Shown one piece after another: positions 34,347-43,883 of a DNA stretch of 64,000 bases (its first letter is position 1; the number at the start of each line of letters is the position of its first letter). The notes under the pieces are model-generated. The model did no database searches. It was not told the DNA's origin and saw only the letters and a program-made list of their open reading frames with translations. This DNA is from Streptomyces akebiae (GTDB lineage: Bacteria; Actinomycetota; Actinomycetes; Streptomycetales; Streptomycetaceae), in the NCBI RefSeq assembly GCF_019599145.1, contig NZ_CP080647.1, positions 2,728,001 through 2,792,000 on the forward strand, read 5' to 3'. The position numbers were made by a program, and so were the translations under genes.

Positions 34347-34871
34347 CTAACGGAGCCGCGCCACCCGCCAGACGGCCAGGAAGGCCACCGCGGCCACGAC
34401 CAGGGCGTAGGCGAGGACCAGGCGCCAGTCCGGGCGGCGGCCGGAGCCGCGGGCGGGCAGGCCGGGCCACGTGTAACCGACCCGGCGGGCGGCCATCATG
34501 CCCCAGCCGGCCGCGGTGGCGCAGATCAGCAGACCGAGCATGGCGACCACGGCGCCGCCGTCCCCGAACTCGAAGGCGAGTGGGAAGGCGAACATCAGGG
34601 AGCCGACGGCGGCGAGGCCCACGATCGGCGCGAGCTGCCAGAGCCGCAGCCTGCGCTGGGGACGCAGCTCGACCTCGACCTCCGGCCCGGACATCTCGTC
34701 CGGTTCCGGTCCGTCGTCGCTGACGCCGTCGGGGGTCTGGTCCTCCGGGCCGTCCGGGCTCAGCGGATCACCTTCGGAATCCAGTGCGTACCCCTCGGTA
34801 ACCAGCTGGTCCGCGTCCTCCGCGGTGCCCTGCTCCATGCTTTGTGCGGTGTCGCGAGGGCCGGCCTCCAT
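34347..34871 (-). CDS. hypothetical membrane protein with acidic N-terminus
   Basis: 174 aa from ATG 34871 (MEAGPRD; GGGAGGG 8 nt upstream, better than the ATG at 34901). The first ~75 residues are Asp/Glu/Pro-rich and probably cytoplasmic. Three hydrophobic segments follow at ~residues 80-100, 105-125 and 150-170. It has no motif of known function. Its position between miaA and dapF is, to my knowledge, usual in Streptomyces, but I know no assigned role. Confidence 0.82.
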   Translation of the reverse strand: MEAGPRDTAQSMEQGTAEDADQLVTEGYALDSEGDPLSPDGPEDQTPDGVSDDGPEPDEMSGPEVEVELRPQRRLRLWQLAPIVGLAAVGSLMFAFPLAFEFGDGGAVVAMLGLLICATAAGWGMMAARRVGYTWPGLPARGSGRRPDWRLVLAYALVVAAVAFLAVWRVARLR

Positions 34872-34979
34872 CGCCACGCGCCCTCCCAACTCGGACTCCA
34901 CTTGGTCGATCGAAGCTCGATGATGGCACGCCCCCGGAGGCCGGGATGACCGCCGGGGCGACCCGATGCCATGACGTGA

Positions 34980-35918
34980 TCAGGCTGTGACCGGTCGTTC
35001 GACCAACGCCAGTGCGAGCTGCGGGAGTTCCGTCAGGTCGGCGAGACCCCCCTTGAGCCAATGCACCCGGGGGTCACGCCTGAACCATGAATCCTGACGG
35101 CGCGCGAAGCGCTTGGTGGCACGCACGGTCTCGGCACGCGCCTCGTCCATGGTGCACTGCCCGGCGAGTGCCGCGAGAACCTGCTGATAGCCGAGCGCGC
35201 GTGAAGCCGTACGCCCCTTGCGCAACCCCTGCGCCTCCAGTGCGCGCACTTCTTCGACCAGTCCGGCGTCCCACATGCGGTCGACCCGGCGGGCGATGCG
35301 CTCGTCGAGTTCGGGCCGCGCCACGTCGACGCCGATCTGGACGGTGTCGTAGACCGCGTCATGGCCCGGCAGGTTCGCCGTGAACGGCTTTCCGGTGATC
35401 TCGATCACTTCGAGGGCTCGGACGATGCGGCGGCCGTTGCTGGGCAGGATCGCCTGGCCGGCCTCGGGGTCGGCTGCGGCGAGCCGGGCGTGCAGCGCGC
35501 CGGAGCCGCGCAGGGTCAGCTCCTCCTCCAGGCGGGCGCGGATCTCGGGGTCCGTCCCGGGGAACTTCAGGTTGTCGACGGCTCCCCTGACGTACAGCCC
35601 GGATCCGCCCACCAGGATCGGCCAGCGACCCTCGGCGAGCAGGGCGTCGATGCGGGCGCGGGCGAGCCGCTGGTACTCGGCGACGCTGGCGGCGGCCGTG
35701 ACGTCCCAGATGTCCAGGAGGTGGTGCGGGACTCCGTCGCGCTCCTCGGGGGTCAGCTTGGCGGTGCCGATGTCCATGCCCCGGTAGAGCTGCATGGAGT
35801 CGGCGTTGACGACCTCGCCGCCGAGGCGCTGAGCCAGAAAGACGCCCAGATCGGACTTTCCGGCCGCGGTCGGTCCGACGACGGCGATGACCCGTGGAGG
35901 GGGAACTGCGTTACTCAC
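34980..35918 (-). CDS. miaA: tRNA dimethylallyltransferase
   Basis: 312 aa from GTG 35918. It transfers dimethylallyl to adenosine 37 of tRNAs that read UNN codons, the step before MiaB. The P-loop GPTAAGKSD (residues 15-23), NADSMQLYRGMDIGTAKL, the DIWDVTAAASVAEYQ segment, LVGGSGLYVRGAVD and YQQVLAAL with the R-rich KRFARRQDSWFRRDPRV tail are all typical. It is upstream of a membrane-protein gene and dapF; miaB lies 3 kb away on the same strand. Confidence 0.96.
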   Translation of the reverse strand: MSNAVPPPRVIAVVGPTAAGKSDLGVFLAQRLGGEVVNADSMQLYRGMDIGTAKLTPEERDGVPHHLLDIWDVTAAASVAEYQRLARARIDALLAEGRWPILVGGSGLYVRGAVDNLKFPGTDPEIRARLEEELTLRGSGALHARLAAADPEAGQAILPSNGRRIVRALEVIEITGKPFTANLPGHDAVYDTVQIGVDVARPELDERIARRVDRMWDAGLVEEVRALEAQGLRKGRTASRALGYQQVLAALAGQCTMDEARAETVRATKRFARRQDSWFRRDPRVHWLKGGLADLTELPQLALALVERPVTA

Positions 35919-36099
35919 TGCCCCAGTCTCGCAAATGTCGGGGCCCGTTCTCGAACGAGCTACGTGACGCGGGGGAGCCGGAGTCGTTGCGTGTTGCGTG
36001 TGCGCAGCGCCGGTTTCGAGTGCCGGCGACCCGGATGACGCAATCGGACGCTCCGGGAGAGCGCGGGAATTAACCCGCATGATTAGCATTGAGGTTGAA

Positions 36100-36387
36100 A
36101 TGGGCGTTTTTTCACTTTTCCGTCGTAAGGCGAAGGACGCGGACGAGGCCGCCGTGACGGCGCCCGAGCCGGACGCCGAGACGGAGGCGGAGGAGCCGGA
36201 CCAGGCGAAGGGAGCCACCGAGGCCGCCCAGCCGGAGGCCGAGAGCACGTCCGAGGCCGCGGCGGAGGCCGACGCGACCGAGCCGGTGGCGGAGGCCGTC
36301 GACGCGGCGGACGACGTGGAGATCCCCAAGCAGCAGACGGCCGATCAGGCGGCGGACAACGAGTCCAGTGAGAACGCCCGCAAGTGA
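36100..36387 (+). CDS. small acidic Ala/Glu-rich protein, 95 aa
   Basis: ATG 36100 (MGVFSLFRRKAKD) has GAGG at 5 nt; an in-frame ATG at 36079 lacks one. After a basic/amphipathic first 15 residues the protein is almost only Ala, Glu, Asp, Thr and Pro, so it is probably disordered. It has no known domain. It is divergent from miaA and 24 bp upstream of the antitoxin-like gene, so the two are probably cotranscribed. Confidence 0.75.
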   Translation: MGVFSLFRRKAKDADEAAVTAPEPDAETEAEEPDQAKGATEAAQPEAESTSEAAAEADATEPVAEAVDAADDVEIPKQQTADQAADNESSENARK

Positions 36388-36411
36388 CTGCCCCGCGCGG
36401 GAAGGTGAATC

Positions 36412-36681
36412 ATGCGTCTGCTGGATAACTTGAAAACCAGACTCTCCCCGGCCAAGGACAAGGTCTCGCACCTCGCTCAGAAGCATGAGGGCAAGATCCA
36501 GCACGGTCTCGACAGGGCCGCCCACACGGTCGACCGGAAGACCAAGGGCAAGTACAGCGACAAGATCCAGTCGGGCACGGGCAGGGCGAAGCACGCCATG
36601 GACCGACTCGCGCACCACGACGGCGGTCACACGCCGCCGACGCCGGGCGGCGGCGCCACACCTCCGCCTCCCGCTTCCTGA
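36412..36681 (+). CDS. MT0933-like antitoxin family protein
   Basis: 89 aa, Lys/Asp/His-rich. MRLLDNLKTRLSPAKDKV, then KIQHGLDRAAHTVDRKTKGK, then YSDKIQSGTGRAKHAMDRLA matches the pattern of the MT0933/Rv0909-type antitoxin family (repeated DK.. GLDKA...D..TGGKYSDKI). A Pro/Gly tail follows. No partner toxin gene lies next to it. Many Streptomyces members lack a toxin, so the antitoxin name reflects family only. Confidence 0.8.
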   Translation: MRLLDNLKTRLSPAKDKVSHLAQKHEGKIQHGLDRAAHTVDRKTKGKYSDKIQSGTGRAKHAMDRLAHHDGGHTPPTPGGGATPPPPAS

Positions 36682-36694
36682 ACACGCACATCGT

Positions 36695-36730
36695 CGGACG
36701 GCCGCGGAGTGTCTCGCTCCCGGCCGTCCG
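36695..36730. terminator. hairpin between antitoxin-like and LigB-like genes
   Basis: 10-bp stem (36695-36704 with 36721-36730) with extra inner GGAG/CTCC pairing. It sits between convergent stops at 36681 and 36779. Confidence 0.8.
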
Positions 36731-36778
36731 CCGTGTCCGGCCTCCCTATCCGGCCGACCGATCGCGCGGCGCCCCGGT

Positions 36779-37486
36779 CTACGACCAGGCGGCCACCAGG
36801 TAGCCCACGCCGTACGGCGCGTCGTCGTAGAGCAGGGTGCCGCGCAGACCCGTACCCTCCGCGGCGCCCGCGAGGATCTGCCAGGAGGCGCGCCCGGAGG
36901 CCTGCAGTTCGCGGGCGAGTCCGGTGTCCAGCGTCTTCAGAGCCTCGACGTCGGCGTCGGCGAGCGCCCGGGCGACCCGCGCGTCGAAACCGGCCGCGCG
37001 GTCGTCCAGGTACCCCGGGGCCTTCAGCGTGCGGCACGCGCTCGCGTCGCCCATCACCAGCAGAGCCACCCGCTCGGCCGCCCCGGCGACCTGCCGTCCT
37101 ACTCGGGTACACCGCTCGACGGTGGTCGGTTCCGCCACCCCGAGCCCTTCCATGGGGGCATCGGCCCAGCCGGTGCGGTCGAGCAGCCAGGCGGCGACGG
37201 CGAGCGAGGCGGGCAGCCGCACCGCCGTATCGCCTTTTCCCCCGCGCCCGAGGCGGACGTCGAGGTCCACGCCGAAGCCCCGGAACGAGCCCCCGGAGCC
37301 TTCCGGATACGACGCGTCGCGTCCGGCGGGACCCACGACCACCAGCCGGTCGGGCCGGGCGGCGGCGAGCACTCCGAGCGCGTCCGCGCACGCGTCCCGC
37401 GCCGTGTCCAGCTCGGCCGCGGCACCGCCGGCGACCTCGGGCACGAGCAGGGGCGGGCAGGGGCAGACGGCGGCGGCGACAAGCAT
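36779..37486 (-). CDS. class III extradiol dioxygenase (LigB-like) domain protein
   Basis: 235 aa. The N-terminal AAAVCPCPPLLVPEVAGG, PDRLVVVGPAGRDASYP, SLAVAAWLLDRTGW and ERVALLVMGDASACRTL follow the outline of LigB/MEMO1-type proteins common in actinobacteria. The metal-binding histidines of true LigB dioxygenases (two near the N-terminus) are not visible, so dioxygenase activity is doubtful. The gene lies between miaB (upstream, 124-bp gap holding a dispersed repeat) and a terminator. Confidence 0.8.
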   Translation of the reverse strand: MLVAAAVCPCPPLLVPEVAGGAAAELDTARDACADALGVLAAARPDRLVVVGPAGRDASYPEGSGGSFRGFGVDLDVRLGRGGKGDTAVRLPASLAVAAWLLDRTGWADAPMEGLGVAEPTTVERCTRVGRQVAGAAERVALLVMGDASACRTLKAPGYLDDRAAGFDARVARALADADVEALKTLDTGLARELQASGRASWQILAGAAEGTGLRGTLLYDDAPYGVGYLVAAWS

Positions 37487-37525
37487 GATGCGCAGGGTAA
37501 CTTCCGGGAGCGGGGGTGACGCACG

Positions 37526-37590
37526 CGCCCTTCAGGAGCGCGGGGAACTGCGCGAACTCCCCCCACGCACCGGCAGCCCGCGAGCAACCG
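37526..37590. repeat. dispersed Streptomyces intergenic repeat element
   Basis: The sequence around CAGGAGCGCGGGGAACTGCG and the following CCACGCACCGGCAGCCCGCG closely resembles a short element that, from memory, recurs in intergenic regions of many Streptomyces chromosomes (CAGGGGCGCGGGGAACTGCG...). It fills the gap between miaB and the LigB-like gene. A genome-wide search is needed to prove the copy number. Confidence 0.6.
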
Positions 37591-37610
37591 TCAAGACCGA
37601 GCCGAACCCG

Positions 37611-39134
37611 CTACTGAACGGCCCCGCACCCACCGGTGGTAACCGTCGGCAGCGGCTCCGGGACCCCGATCTTCGGCAGCCCCAGCATCACCCCCGGCTT
37701 CTCCGCGGGCGCGGCGTTCCGCTTCTCCCAGGCGTCGCCCGACCGGGTCCGCCTTACGTCCAGGACCGTGCCCTCCGCCAGCAGGTGGTGCGGCGCGGCG
37801 TAGGTGATCTCGACCGTCACCACGTCGCCGGGGCGGACCTGCTGGTCCGGCTTGGTGAAGTGGACGAGACGGTTGTCGGGGGCACGGCCGGAGAGCCGGT
37901 GCGTGGCCCCGTCCTTGCGGCCCTCGCCCTCGGCGACCATCAGCTCCAGGGTGCGGCCGACCTGCTTCTTGTTCTCCTCCCAGGAGATCTCCTCCTGGAG
38001 GGCGACCAGGCGCTCGTAGCGCTTCTGGACGACCTCCTTGGGGATCTGGTCCTCCATGGTGGCGGCGGGCGTGCCGGGCCGCTTGGAGTACTGGAAGGTG
38101 AACGCCTGCGTGAAGCGGGCCTCGCGGACCACGTGCATGGTCTGCTCGAAGTCCTCCTCGGTCTCGCCGGGGAAGCCCACGATGATGTCGGTGGTGATGG
38201 CCGCGTGCGGGATGGACGCGCGGACCTTCTCGATGATCCCCAGGTAGCGCTCCTGGCGGTACGAGCGGCGCATGGCCTTCAGGACCGTGTCCGAGCCGGA
38301 CTGGAGCGGCATGTGCAGCTGCGGCATCACGTTCGGCGTCTCGGCCATGGCCGCGATGACGTCGTCGGTGAAGTCGCGGGGGTGCGGGGAGGTGAAGCGG
38401 ACGCGCTCCAGGCCCTCGATCCGCCCGCAGGCCCGCAGCAGCTTGCTGAACGCCTCGCGGTCGCCGATGTCGGAGCCGTACGCGTTCACGTTCTGGCCGA
38501 GCAGGGTGATCTCGGAGACGCCCTCGCCGACCAGGGCCTCGATCTCGGCGAGGATGTCGCCGGTACGGCGGTCCTTCTCCTTGCCGCGCAGGGCCGGGAC
38601 GATGCAGAACGTGCATGTGTTGTTGCAGCCGACGGAGATCGAGACCCAGGCGGCGTAGGCGCTCTCCCGGCGGGTCGGCAGCGTGGAGGGGAAGGCCTCC
38701 AGGGACTCGGCGATCTCGACCTGGGCCTCGTCCTGGACGCGGGCGCGCTCCAGCAGGACGGGCAGCTTGCCGATGTTGTGCGTGCCGAAGACGACGTCCA
38801 CCCAGGGCGCCTTCTTGACGATGGTGTCCCGGTCCTTCTGGGCCAGGCAGCCGCCGACGGCGATCTGCATGCCGGGGCGGGCGGTCTTCATCGGGGCGAG
38901 GCGGCCGAGGTTGCCGTAGAGGCGGTTGTCGGCGTTCTCCCGTACGGCGCAGGTGTTGAAGACCACGACGTCGGCGTTGCCCTCGCCCGCGTCCTCGGGC
39001 GCGCGGACGTATCCGGCGTCCTCCAGGAGACCGGACAGGCGTTCGGAGTCATGGACGTTCATCTGACATCCATAAGTACGCACTTCGTATGTCTTGACGC
39101 CCACTGCCTGACTCCGGTCGCTGCTGTTGGTCAC
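37611..39134 (-). CDS. miaB: tRNA-2-methylthio-N6-dimethylallyladenosine synthase
   Basis: 507 aa radical-SAM methylthiotransferase that adds the 2-methylthio group to i6A37 after MiaA. The N-terminal UPF0004 domain has cysteines in [11 protein letters not shown] (C23), [10 protein letters not shown] and VGGCLAQKD for the auxiliary cluster. The radical-SAM triad is [11 protein letters not shown], and a TRAM domain lies near the C-terminus ([14 protein letters not shown] to [11 protein letters not shown]). The start is GTG 39134. Its start codon lies 53 bp after the eccC stop on the same strand, so readthrough from the secretion locus is possible. Confidence 0.96.
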   Translation of the reverse strand: MTNSSDRSQAVGVKTYEVRTYGCQMNVHDSERLSGLLEDAGYVRAPEDAGEGNADVVVFNTCAVRENADNRLYGNLGRLAPMKTARPGMQIAVGGCLAQKDRDTIVKKAPWVDVVFGTHNIGKLPVLLERARVQDEAQVEIAESLEAFPSTLPTRRESAYAAWVSISVGCNNTCTFCIVPALRGKEKDRRTGDILAEIEALVGEGVSEITLLGQNVNAYGSDIGDREAFSKLLRACGRIEGLERVRFTSPHPRDFTDDVIAAMAETPNVMPQLHMPLQSGSDTVLKAMRRSYRQERYLGIIEKVRASIPHAAITTDIIVGFPGETEEDFEQTMHVVREARFTQAFTFQYSKRPGTPAATMEDQIPKEVVQKRYERLVALQEEISWEENKKQVGRTLELMVAEGEGRKDGATHRLSGRAPDNRLVHFTKPDQQVRPGDVVTVEITYAAPHHLLAEGTVLDVRRTRSGDAWEKRNAAPAEKPGVMLGLPKIGVPEPLPTVTTGGCGAVQ

Positions 39135-39187
39135 TCCGTAAGCCTAAGGCAGCGCCCGGGGAGCCCTCGTCCCCAGGCGCTGCGGTC

Positions 39188-42100
39188 TCAGTGGTCCGTG
39201 TCGAGCACGGTCTCCGGGATCTGCACGTTGATCAGTTCGCCGGTGCGCTGGTCGACGGTGATGCCCCGGCCGGGTTTGCGACCGCGCAGGTGGGCGTGGG
39301 CGAGGCGGGCCCCGACGAAGTCGCCCTCCAGGACGCTCTGCGGGCCCAGGAGCACACCCTTGCGGTGCCGTTTCAGGGCGCTGAGCCAGCCCATCGCGCC
39401 CGTCATGGTCTCGGCGGTGGCGGCGATGACGATACCGATGCCGCGGTCCCGGCCGGACTGGGCCAGGGAGCGCAGGTTCTGGTCGATGTCCGGCAGGACG
39501 AACAGGTCGGCGTCGTCCACCATGACCACCCGGGGTCCGCCGCCCGCTTCCAGGGCCTCGGTGAACTCCTCGACCGTGGGTTCGGTCGCGGTGATCAGCC
39601 GTACGCCGGGGTGGCCCTCCAGGGTGCGCAGCGGCGACTCGCGCGGGGCGAGGATCACCAGGCGGGTGCCGGAGGCCAGCAGGGAGACGGCCAGGGCGGC
39701 CAGGGTCGTGCTGCGGCCGGAGCCGGGCGGGCCGACGACCGAGAAGGTGGGCGAGGCGTCCGCGAAGTCGACGCCGACCGGGGAGACGTCGTCGCCGCCG
39801 AGGCCGAGCAGGCCCCACATCGGCCGGCGGAGCTCCTCCCCCACCTTCTCGTAGGCGTCGGTGAACGTGACCTTCGCCGGCAGGGTGCCGATGCGGGCGG
39901 GGCGGCGGTCGGCCGGGAGTCCGGCGTCGCGGCGGGTGGCCTCGGCACCGATCCGGCGCAGTGCCTCGGCCTGCTCCTGGCCGGTGGCGCCGGGGGCGAG
40001 CAGGGCGACCTGGATCTCGGTGCCGCCGTCGGAGGTGAAGCCGCGGCCGGGGAGGACGAGGTCGGGGATGTCGCGCGCCCGCTTGCCGACCGCGTGGTAG
40101 TCGGTGCGGTCGTTCAGACGCAGCAGCAGTTTGTTGTCGTTGAGGGCGGTGGCCCGGCCGGACAGCAGGGCGCGTTCGGAGGTGGCGACGAGGTGGATGC
40201 CCGCCGCGGCTCCTTCCCTCAGGAGACGGTTGACCTGTTCGACCAGGCGTCCGCCGTTGTGGTCGGCCACGGCCTCGATCAGGGCGTCCCAGCCGTCGAT
40301 GAACAGCATGATGTGGGCCGGGCGTTCCCCGGCGGCGACCAGTTCGCGCAGTTCGGTGAGGTTGCCGGCGTGATGGCGGGTGAGCAGTTCCTGACGGCGC
40401 TCCAGATCCGTGTCGAGCCTGGCGAACAGCCGCTCCAGGCGCTCGATGTCGCCACGGGGGACCACGGCCCCGGTGTTCGGCAGCACGCCCAGCGCGGTGA
40501 GCGCGCCGCCGGCGAAGTCGATGCCGTAGAGGTGGACGTCGGCGCTGGAATGGGCCCGGGCCAGAGCTCCGGCCATGGTGCGCAGCACCTGGGAGCGGCC
40601 GGAGCGCGGGACACCGACGACGTACAGGTGTCCGAACTCGGCGAGGTCGAGCCGGACCGGTAGCTGCGCCTGGGCCTCGGGGATGTCCGACAGCGCCCAG
40701 GAGACCGGGGCCGGCCGGGCGCCGCCGGTCTCGTCCGGCTGGGGCAGGTCGTCGATCAGGACCTGCTGGCCGAGCGCGGGCAGCCAGGGGCTGGGCTGCG
40801 GCACGCAGTCGGCGAGCCGGGCGGCCTCGGACAGAGCCTCCACCAGGGCGTTGAGGTCGTTGGGTGCCTCCTCGGCCATCAGGTCCGCCGGGTCCGCGCC
40901 CTGCTCGCCCGCGGGGGTTCCGGGCTGGGCGACGGCTCGGCCGAGGCGCTGCCAGTGGAGCGCGGTGCCCCAGATCCGGGCCTCCTCGGCCGCCTGCCGC
41001 TCCTGGTGGGCCCGGACCTCGGCGGACGGTTCGGCGACGGGTCTCGGGGTTCCGGCGTACGCGGTCTGGAAGGGGACGACGGTGCCATGGCCGAGCCGGG
41101 CGAGGGCACGGCCGGGGGTCGCCGGGGAGATGCTGACGGCGTCTTTGGTGTCGATGACGTCCATGCTCTCCGAGGAGTCGGTGACCCTCAGCGCGATGCG
41201 CAGGTTGGTGTTGGCCCGGATGTCGGAGTTGACGACTCCGGCGGGGCGCTGGGTGGCCAGGATCAGGTGGATGCCGAGGGAGCGGCCGCGCTGTGCGATG
41301 CCGACCAGGCCGGGGATGAAGTCGGGGATCTCCCGGTAGAGGGTGGCGAACTCGTCGATGACGATGACCAGGCGGGGCACGGGGGCCAGTTCGGGGGTGC
41401 GGCGGCGCATGCCCTGGTACTCGGGCAGGTCCTTGGCGCCGGCCTCGGCCAGGATGTGCTCGCGGCGGGTGAGTTCGGCGGACAGCGAGGTGAGGGCGCG
41501 CTGCACGAGGTGGCTGTCCAGGTCGGTGACCATGCCGAGGGTGTGGGGCAGGTCGACGCAGTCCTTGAAGGCGCTGCCGCCCTTGTAGTCGATCAGGACG
41601 AAGGTGAGTTCGTCGGGTCGGTTCATCGCGGCGAGGGAGGCCACGAAGGTCTGCAGCAGTTCGGACTTTCCCGAGCCGGTGGTACCGGCGACGAGTCCGT
41701 GCGGCCCGTCCTTGACCAGGTCGAAGGCGACCGGTCCGTCGTAGCCGGCGCCCAGCAGGACACCGGTGGAGGCCGGGCGCCGCGCCCAGCGTGCGGTGAT
41801 CAGTTCGGCGTTCGGCTGCGGCAGTCCGAGGAGTTCCAGGAGTCCCACCTCGGTGGGCAGGCCCTCGGAGGCGTCGGGGGTGACGTCACGGATCGGTGCG
41901 ATGCCCCGGGCGGCGCGCTCGCACCAGTCGGGCTCGACCAGGTCGGGGCGGATGTCGGTGATGTCGGGCTGTCCGGTGCGGCGCAGGGTCAGCCGGTGGT
42001 TCTCGTGGCGGACGACGGCGGTGCACTCCTCCGGCAGGAGCCGTTCCTCCTGGTCCAGGCAGAGCGGGAAGATCCGGACGCCGGGGCCCTCCTTGAGGAT

Positions 42101-43828
42101 CGACACCACGCCCGGCACGTCACGCAGCCGTCGGGCGCCGTCCATGACGACGAGGACGTCCGGCTCGCTCAGCAGCGCCTTGCTCATGGTGGACTCGGCG
42201 GCCCGCTGGCGGGTGCGCAGGGTGGAGACCAGTTCGGCGACGCGGTTGGCGACCGTCTCGGGGTCGTTGCCGATGAGGGTGACGGCGCCGCCGCGGGTGC
42301 CGGGCAGGCCGTCGCGGGAGTGGGGCAGCCAGCGGGCCCAGTTCCAGGAGTCCTGGGAGCCCTTGTCGGTGAGGACGACGATCCGCAGGTCGCGCGGGGT
42401 GTGCAGGATGGCTGCCTGTGCGGTCATCCAGCGGGCCAGCGCCTGGACGGGTCCGGGCGCTCCGGCCAGTCCGACCACACCGCTGTCGACCAGGCCGACG
42501 CTGACGGGGGCGTCCGGGATCGTCCAGTGGACGGCGGTGTGGTTGTCCTCGCGGGCCGTGTCGTCGATGCCGAGCAGCGAGGGCTGGGGGGCGGTGCCGA
42601 TGCGCAGGGCGAGGTGGTCCGGGTCGCCGCGCCGGCGCTCCCAGAGGCGTCGGCCGGGGCCGACCGCCCACAGGCCGGCGACCGCGGGGTCGGGTGCGCT
42701 CTCGGTGCGCAGCCGCCGCTCGGTGGCGACCTTCTCGCGGACGTCCTCCTCCAGGGAGGCCCGGCGCTGCCGGTAGACCCGGGAGCGCTCCTCGTAGTCC
42801 TTGCGTGCCTGGCGTCGTCCGCTGATGTAGTTCGCCGCCATCAGCACCGGCGAGAGGAACATGAAGATCAGGTAGAAGTACGAATTCCAGAACAGCATCA
42901 TGGCCACGCCGAAGACCATCGGGGCGAGCGAGACCATCAGCGGGATCGGTCTGCGGGCCGGGGGGTCGGGCGGGCCAGGCAGCCGGAACCGTTCGGGTGC
43001 CAGGTGGGGCAGGATGCGCGGCGGCCGGTTGTAGTCGAGGCCGCCGCCGCCCTCGGACGGCACCACGGCGGCGTCCCTGGGGGTCGGCTCGGTCAGCCGC
43101 AGCAGATACTCACCGACCGACAACTCGGCTCCGACGGCCCACGGCTGCCAGCCGTCGGGGAGCGCCGGGCCCTCGGTCTCCGCCTCGGGCCCGCCGTCCT
43201 CTCCCTCGTCCTCCTCGTCCTGTTCGGCGAGGGGCAGCAACGGGGTGTCGGGCCGCCCCCGGTGCTCGGGCGGCTCCGGCACGGACAGCCGGGCGGGCCC
43301 GCCCTCGCGGAGCTCCACGACGGCCGAGCCGTCCGGGCGTACGGTCACCCGGATGCCCTCGGTCGGCAGGCCGCGGCCTTCGAGGGGCACGGCGGCGTCC
43401 TCCAGGGGGCCGATGCCGTGGGTGCCGAGGCCGAGGGGGTACACGCGTCCGGCGTCGGGGCCGCCCACCACCTGGAGCTCGACCACGGGGGCGTGGTCCA
43501 GCCGGTGCGGCTGCGGCATCGCGTCGCGCTCGGGGCCGTACGCGGTGACGGCCGGGGCGTGTGGGAGGCCCAGGGCGACGACGCTGCCGTCCATGAGCCG
43601 GGTGCCGGACAGCGGGGTGCCCGGCGCGAGGGGCTCGTCGCCGAGGAAGCAGGCGGGGGCGGGCCCGGGTGCGGGGAACGAGCCGTCGGTCTCGTCGGCG
43701 TCCCCGGCGCGCAGCCGGGCCAGGTGCGCGGCGACGTCCTCGACGGGGGTGCTGCCGGACGCGGTGAGCAGGACGTCCTGGCTGCTGCGGGAATCGCCGC
43801 CGTCGACTGTGGTGATGAGGAGTTTCAC
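39188..43828 (-). CDS. eccC: type VII secretion FtsK/SpoIIIE ATPase (EccC/EssC-like) with FHA-like N-terminus
   Basis: 1546 aa from GTG 43828 (GGGGAG upstream). In order: a ubiquitin-like start (MKLLITTVDGG), an FHA-like segment (~residues 113-170, VVELQVVGGPDAGRVYPLG), two membrane helices (~295-330), then three FtsK/SpoIIIE domains. P-loop 1 is GTTGSGKSE (~710) with LIDYKGGSAF; P-loop 2 is GVPRSGRSQ (~1068); P-loop 3 is GPPGSGRST (~1361). Only the first has the canonical lysine. The FHA-plus-three-ATPase plan is that of EssC/T7SSb more than mycobacterial EccCa/Cb. It should power export of WXG100-type substrates encoded next to it. No eccB, eccD, eccE or mycP is visible in the window. Confidence 0.92.
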   Translation of the reverse strand: MKLLITTVDGGDSRSSQDVLLTASGSTPVEDVAAHLARLRAGDADETDGSFPAPGPAPACFLGDEPLAPGTPLSGTRLMDGSVVALGLPHAPAVTAYGPERDAMPQPHRLDHAPVVELQVVGGPDAGRVYPLGLGTHGIGPLEDAAVPLEGRGLPTEGIRVTVRPDGSAVVELREGGPARLSVPEPPEHRGRPDTPLLPLAEQDEEDEGEDGGPEAETEGPALPDGWQPWAVGAELSVGEYLLRLTEPTPRDAAVVPSEGGGGLDYNRPPRILPHLAPERFRLPGPPDPPARRPIPLMVSLAPMVFGVAMMLFWNSYFYLIFMFLSPVLMAANYISGRRQARKDYEERSRVYRQRRASLEEDVREKVATERRLRTESAPDPAVAGLWAVGPGRRLWERRRGDPDHLALRIGTAPQPSLLGIDDTAREDNHTAVHWTIPDAPVSVGLVDSGVVGLAGAPGPVQALARWMTAQAAILHTPRDLRIVVLTDKGSQDSWNWARWLPHSRDGLPGTRGGAVTLIGNDPETVANRVAELVSTLRTRQRAAESTMSKALLSEPDVLVVMDGARRLRDVPGVVSILKEGPGVRIFPLCLDQEERLLPEECTAVVRHENHRLTLRRTGQPDITDIRPDLVEPDWCERAARGIAPIRDVTPDASEGLPTEVGLLELLGLPQPNAELITARWARRPASTGVLLGAGYDGPVAFDLVKDGPHGLVAGTTGSGKSELLQTFVASLAAMNRPDELTFVLIDYKGGSAFKDCVDLPHTLGMVTDLDSHLVQRALTSLSAELTRREHILAEAGAKDLPEYQGMRRRTPELAPVPRLVIVIDEFATLYREIPDFIPGLVGIAQRGRSLGIHLILATQRPAGVVNSDIRANTNLRIALRVTDSSESMDVIDTKDAVSISPATPGRALARLGHGTVVPFQTAYAGTPRPVAEPSAEVRAHQERQAAEEARIWGTALHWQRLGRAVAQPGTPAGEQGADPADLMAEEAPNDLNALVEALSEAARLADCVPQPSPWLPALGQQVLIDDLPQPDETGGARPAPVSWALSDIPEAQAQLPVRLDLAEFGHLYVVGVPRSGRSQVLRTMAGALARAHSSADVHLYGIDFAGGALTALGVLPNTGAVVPRGDIERLERLFARLDTDLERRQELLTRHHAGNLTELRELVAAGERPAHIMLFIDGWDALIEAVADHNGGRLVEQVNRLLREGAAAGIHLVATSERALLSGRATALNDNKLLLRLNDRTDYHAVGKRARDIPDLVLPGRGFTSDGGTEIQVALLAPGATGQEQAEALRRIGAEATRRDAGLPADRRPARIGTLPAKVTFTDAYEKVGEELRRPMWGLLGLGGDDVSPVGVDFADASPTFSVVGPPGSGRSTTLAALAVSLLASGTRLVILAPRESPLRTLEGHPGVRLITATEPTVEEFTEALEAGGGPRVVMVDDADLFVLPDIDQNLRSLAQSGRDRGIGIVIAATAETMTGAMGWLSALKRHRKGVLLGPQSVLEGDFVGARLAHAHLRGRKPGRGITVDQRTGELINVQIPETVLDTDH

Positions 43829-43883
43829 TTCTCCCCTTGCGGGTGGTTCGGGGGCCGGGGGTGGTGTGGGGCAGGCCCGTCGG

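Noticed and set aside
36412..36681. Toxin-antitoxin pair
   Set aside because: The antitoxin-family gene has no adjacent toxin; the upstream neighbour is a disordered acidic protein.
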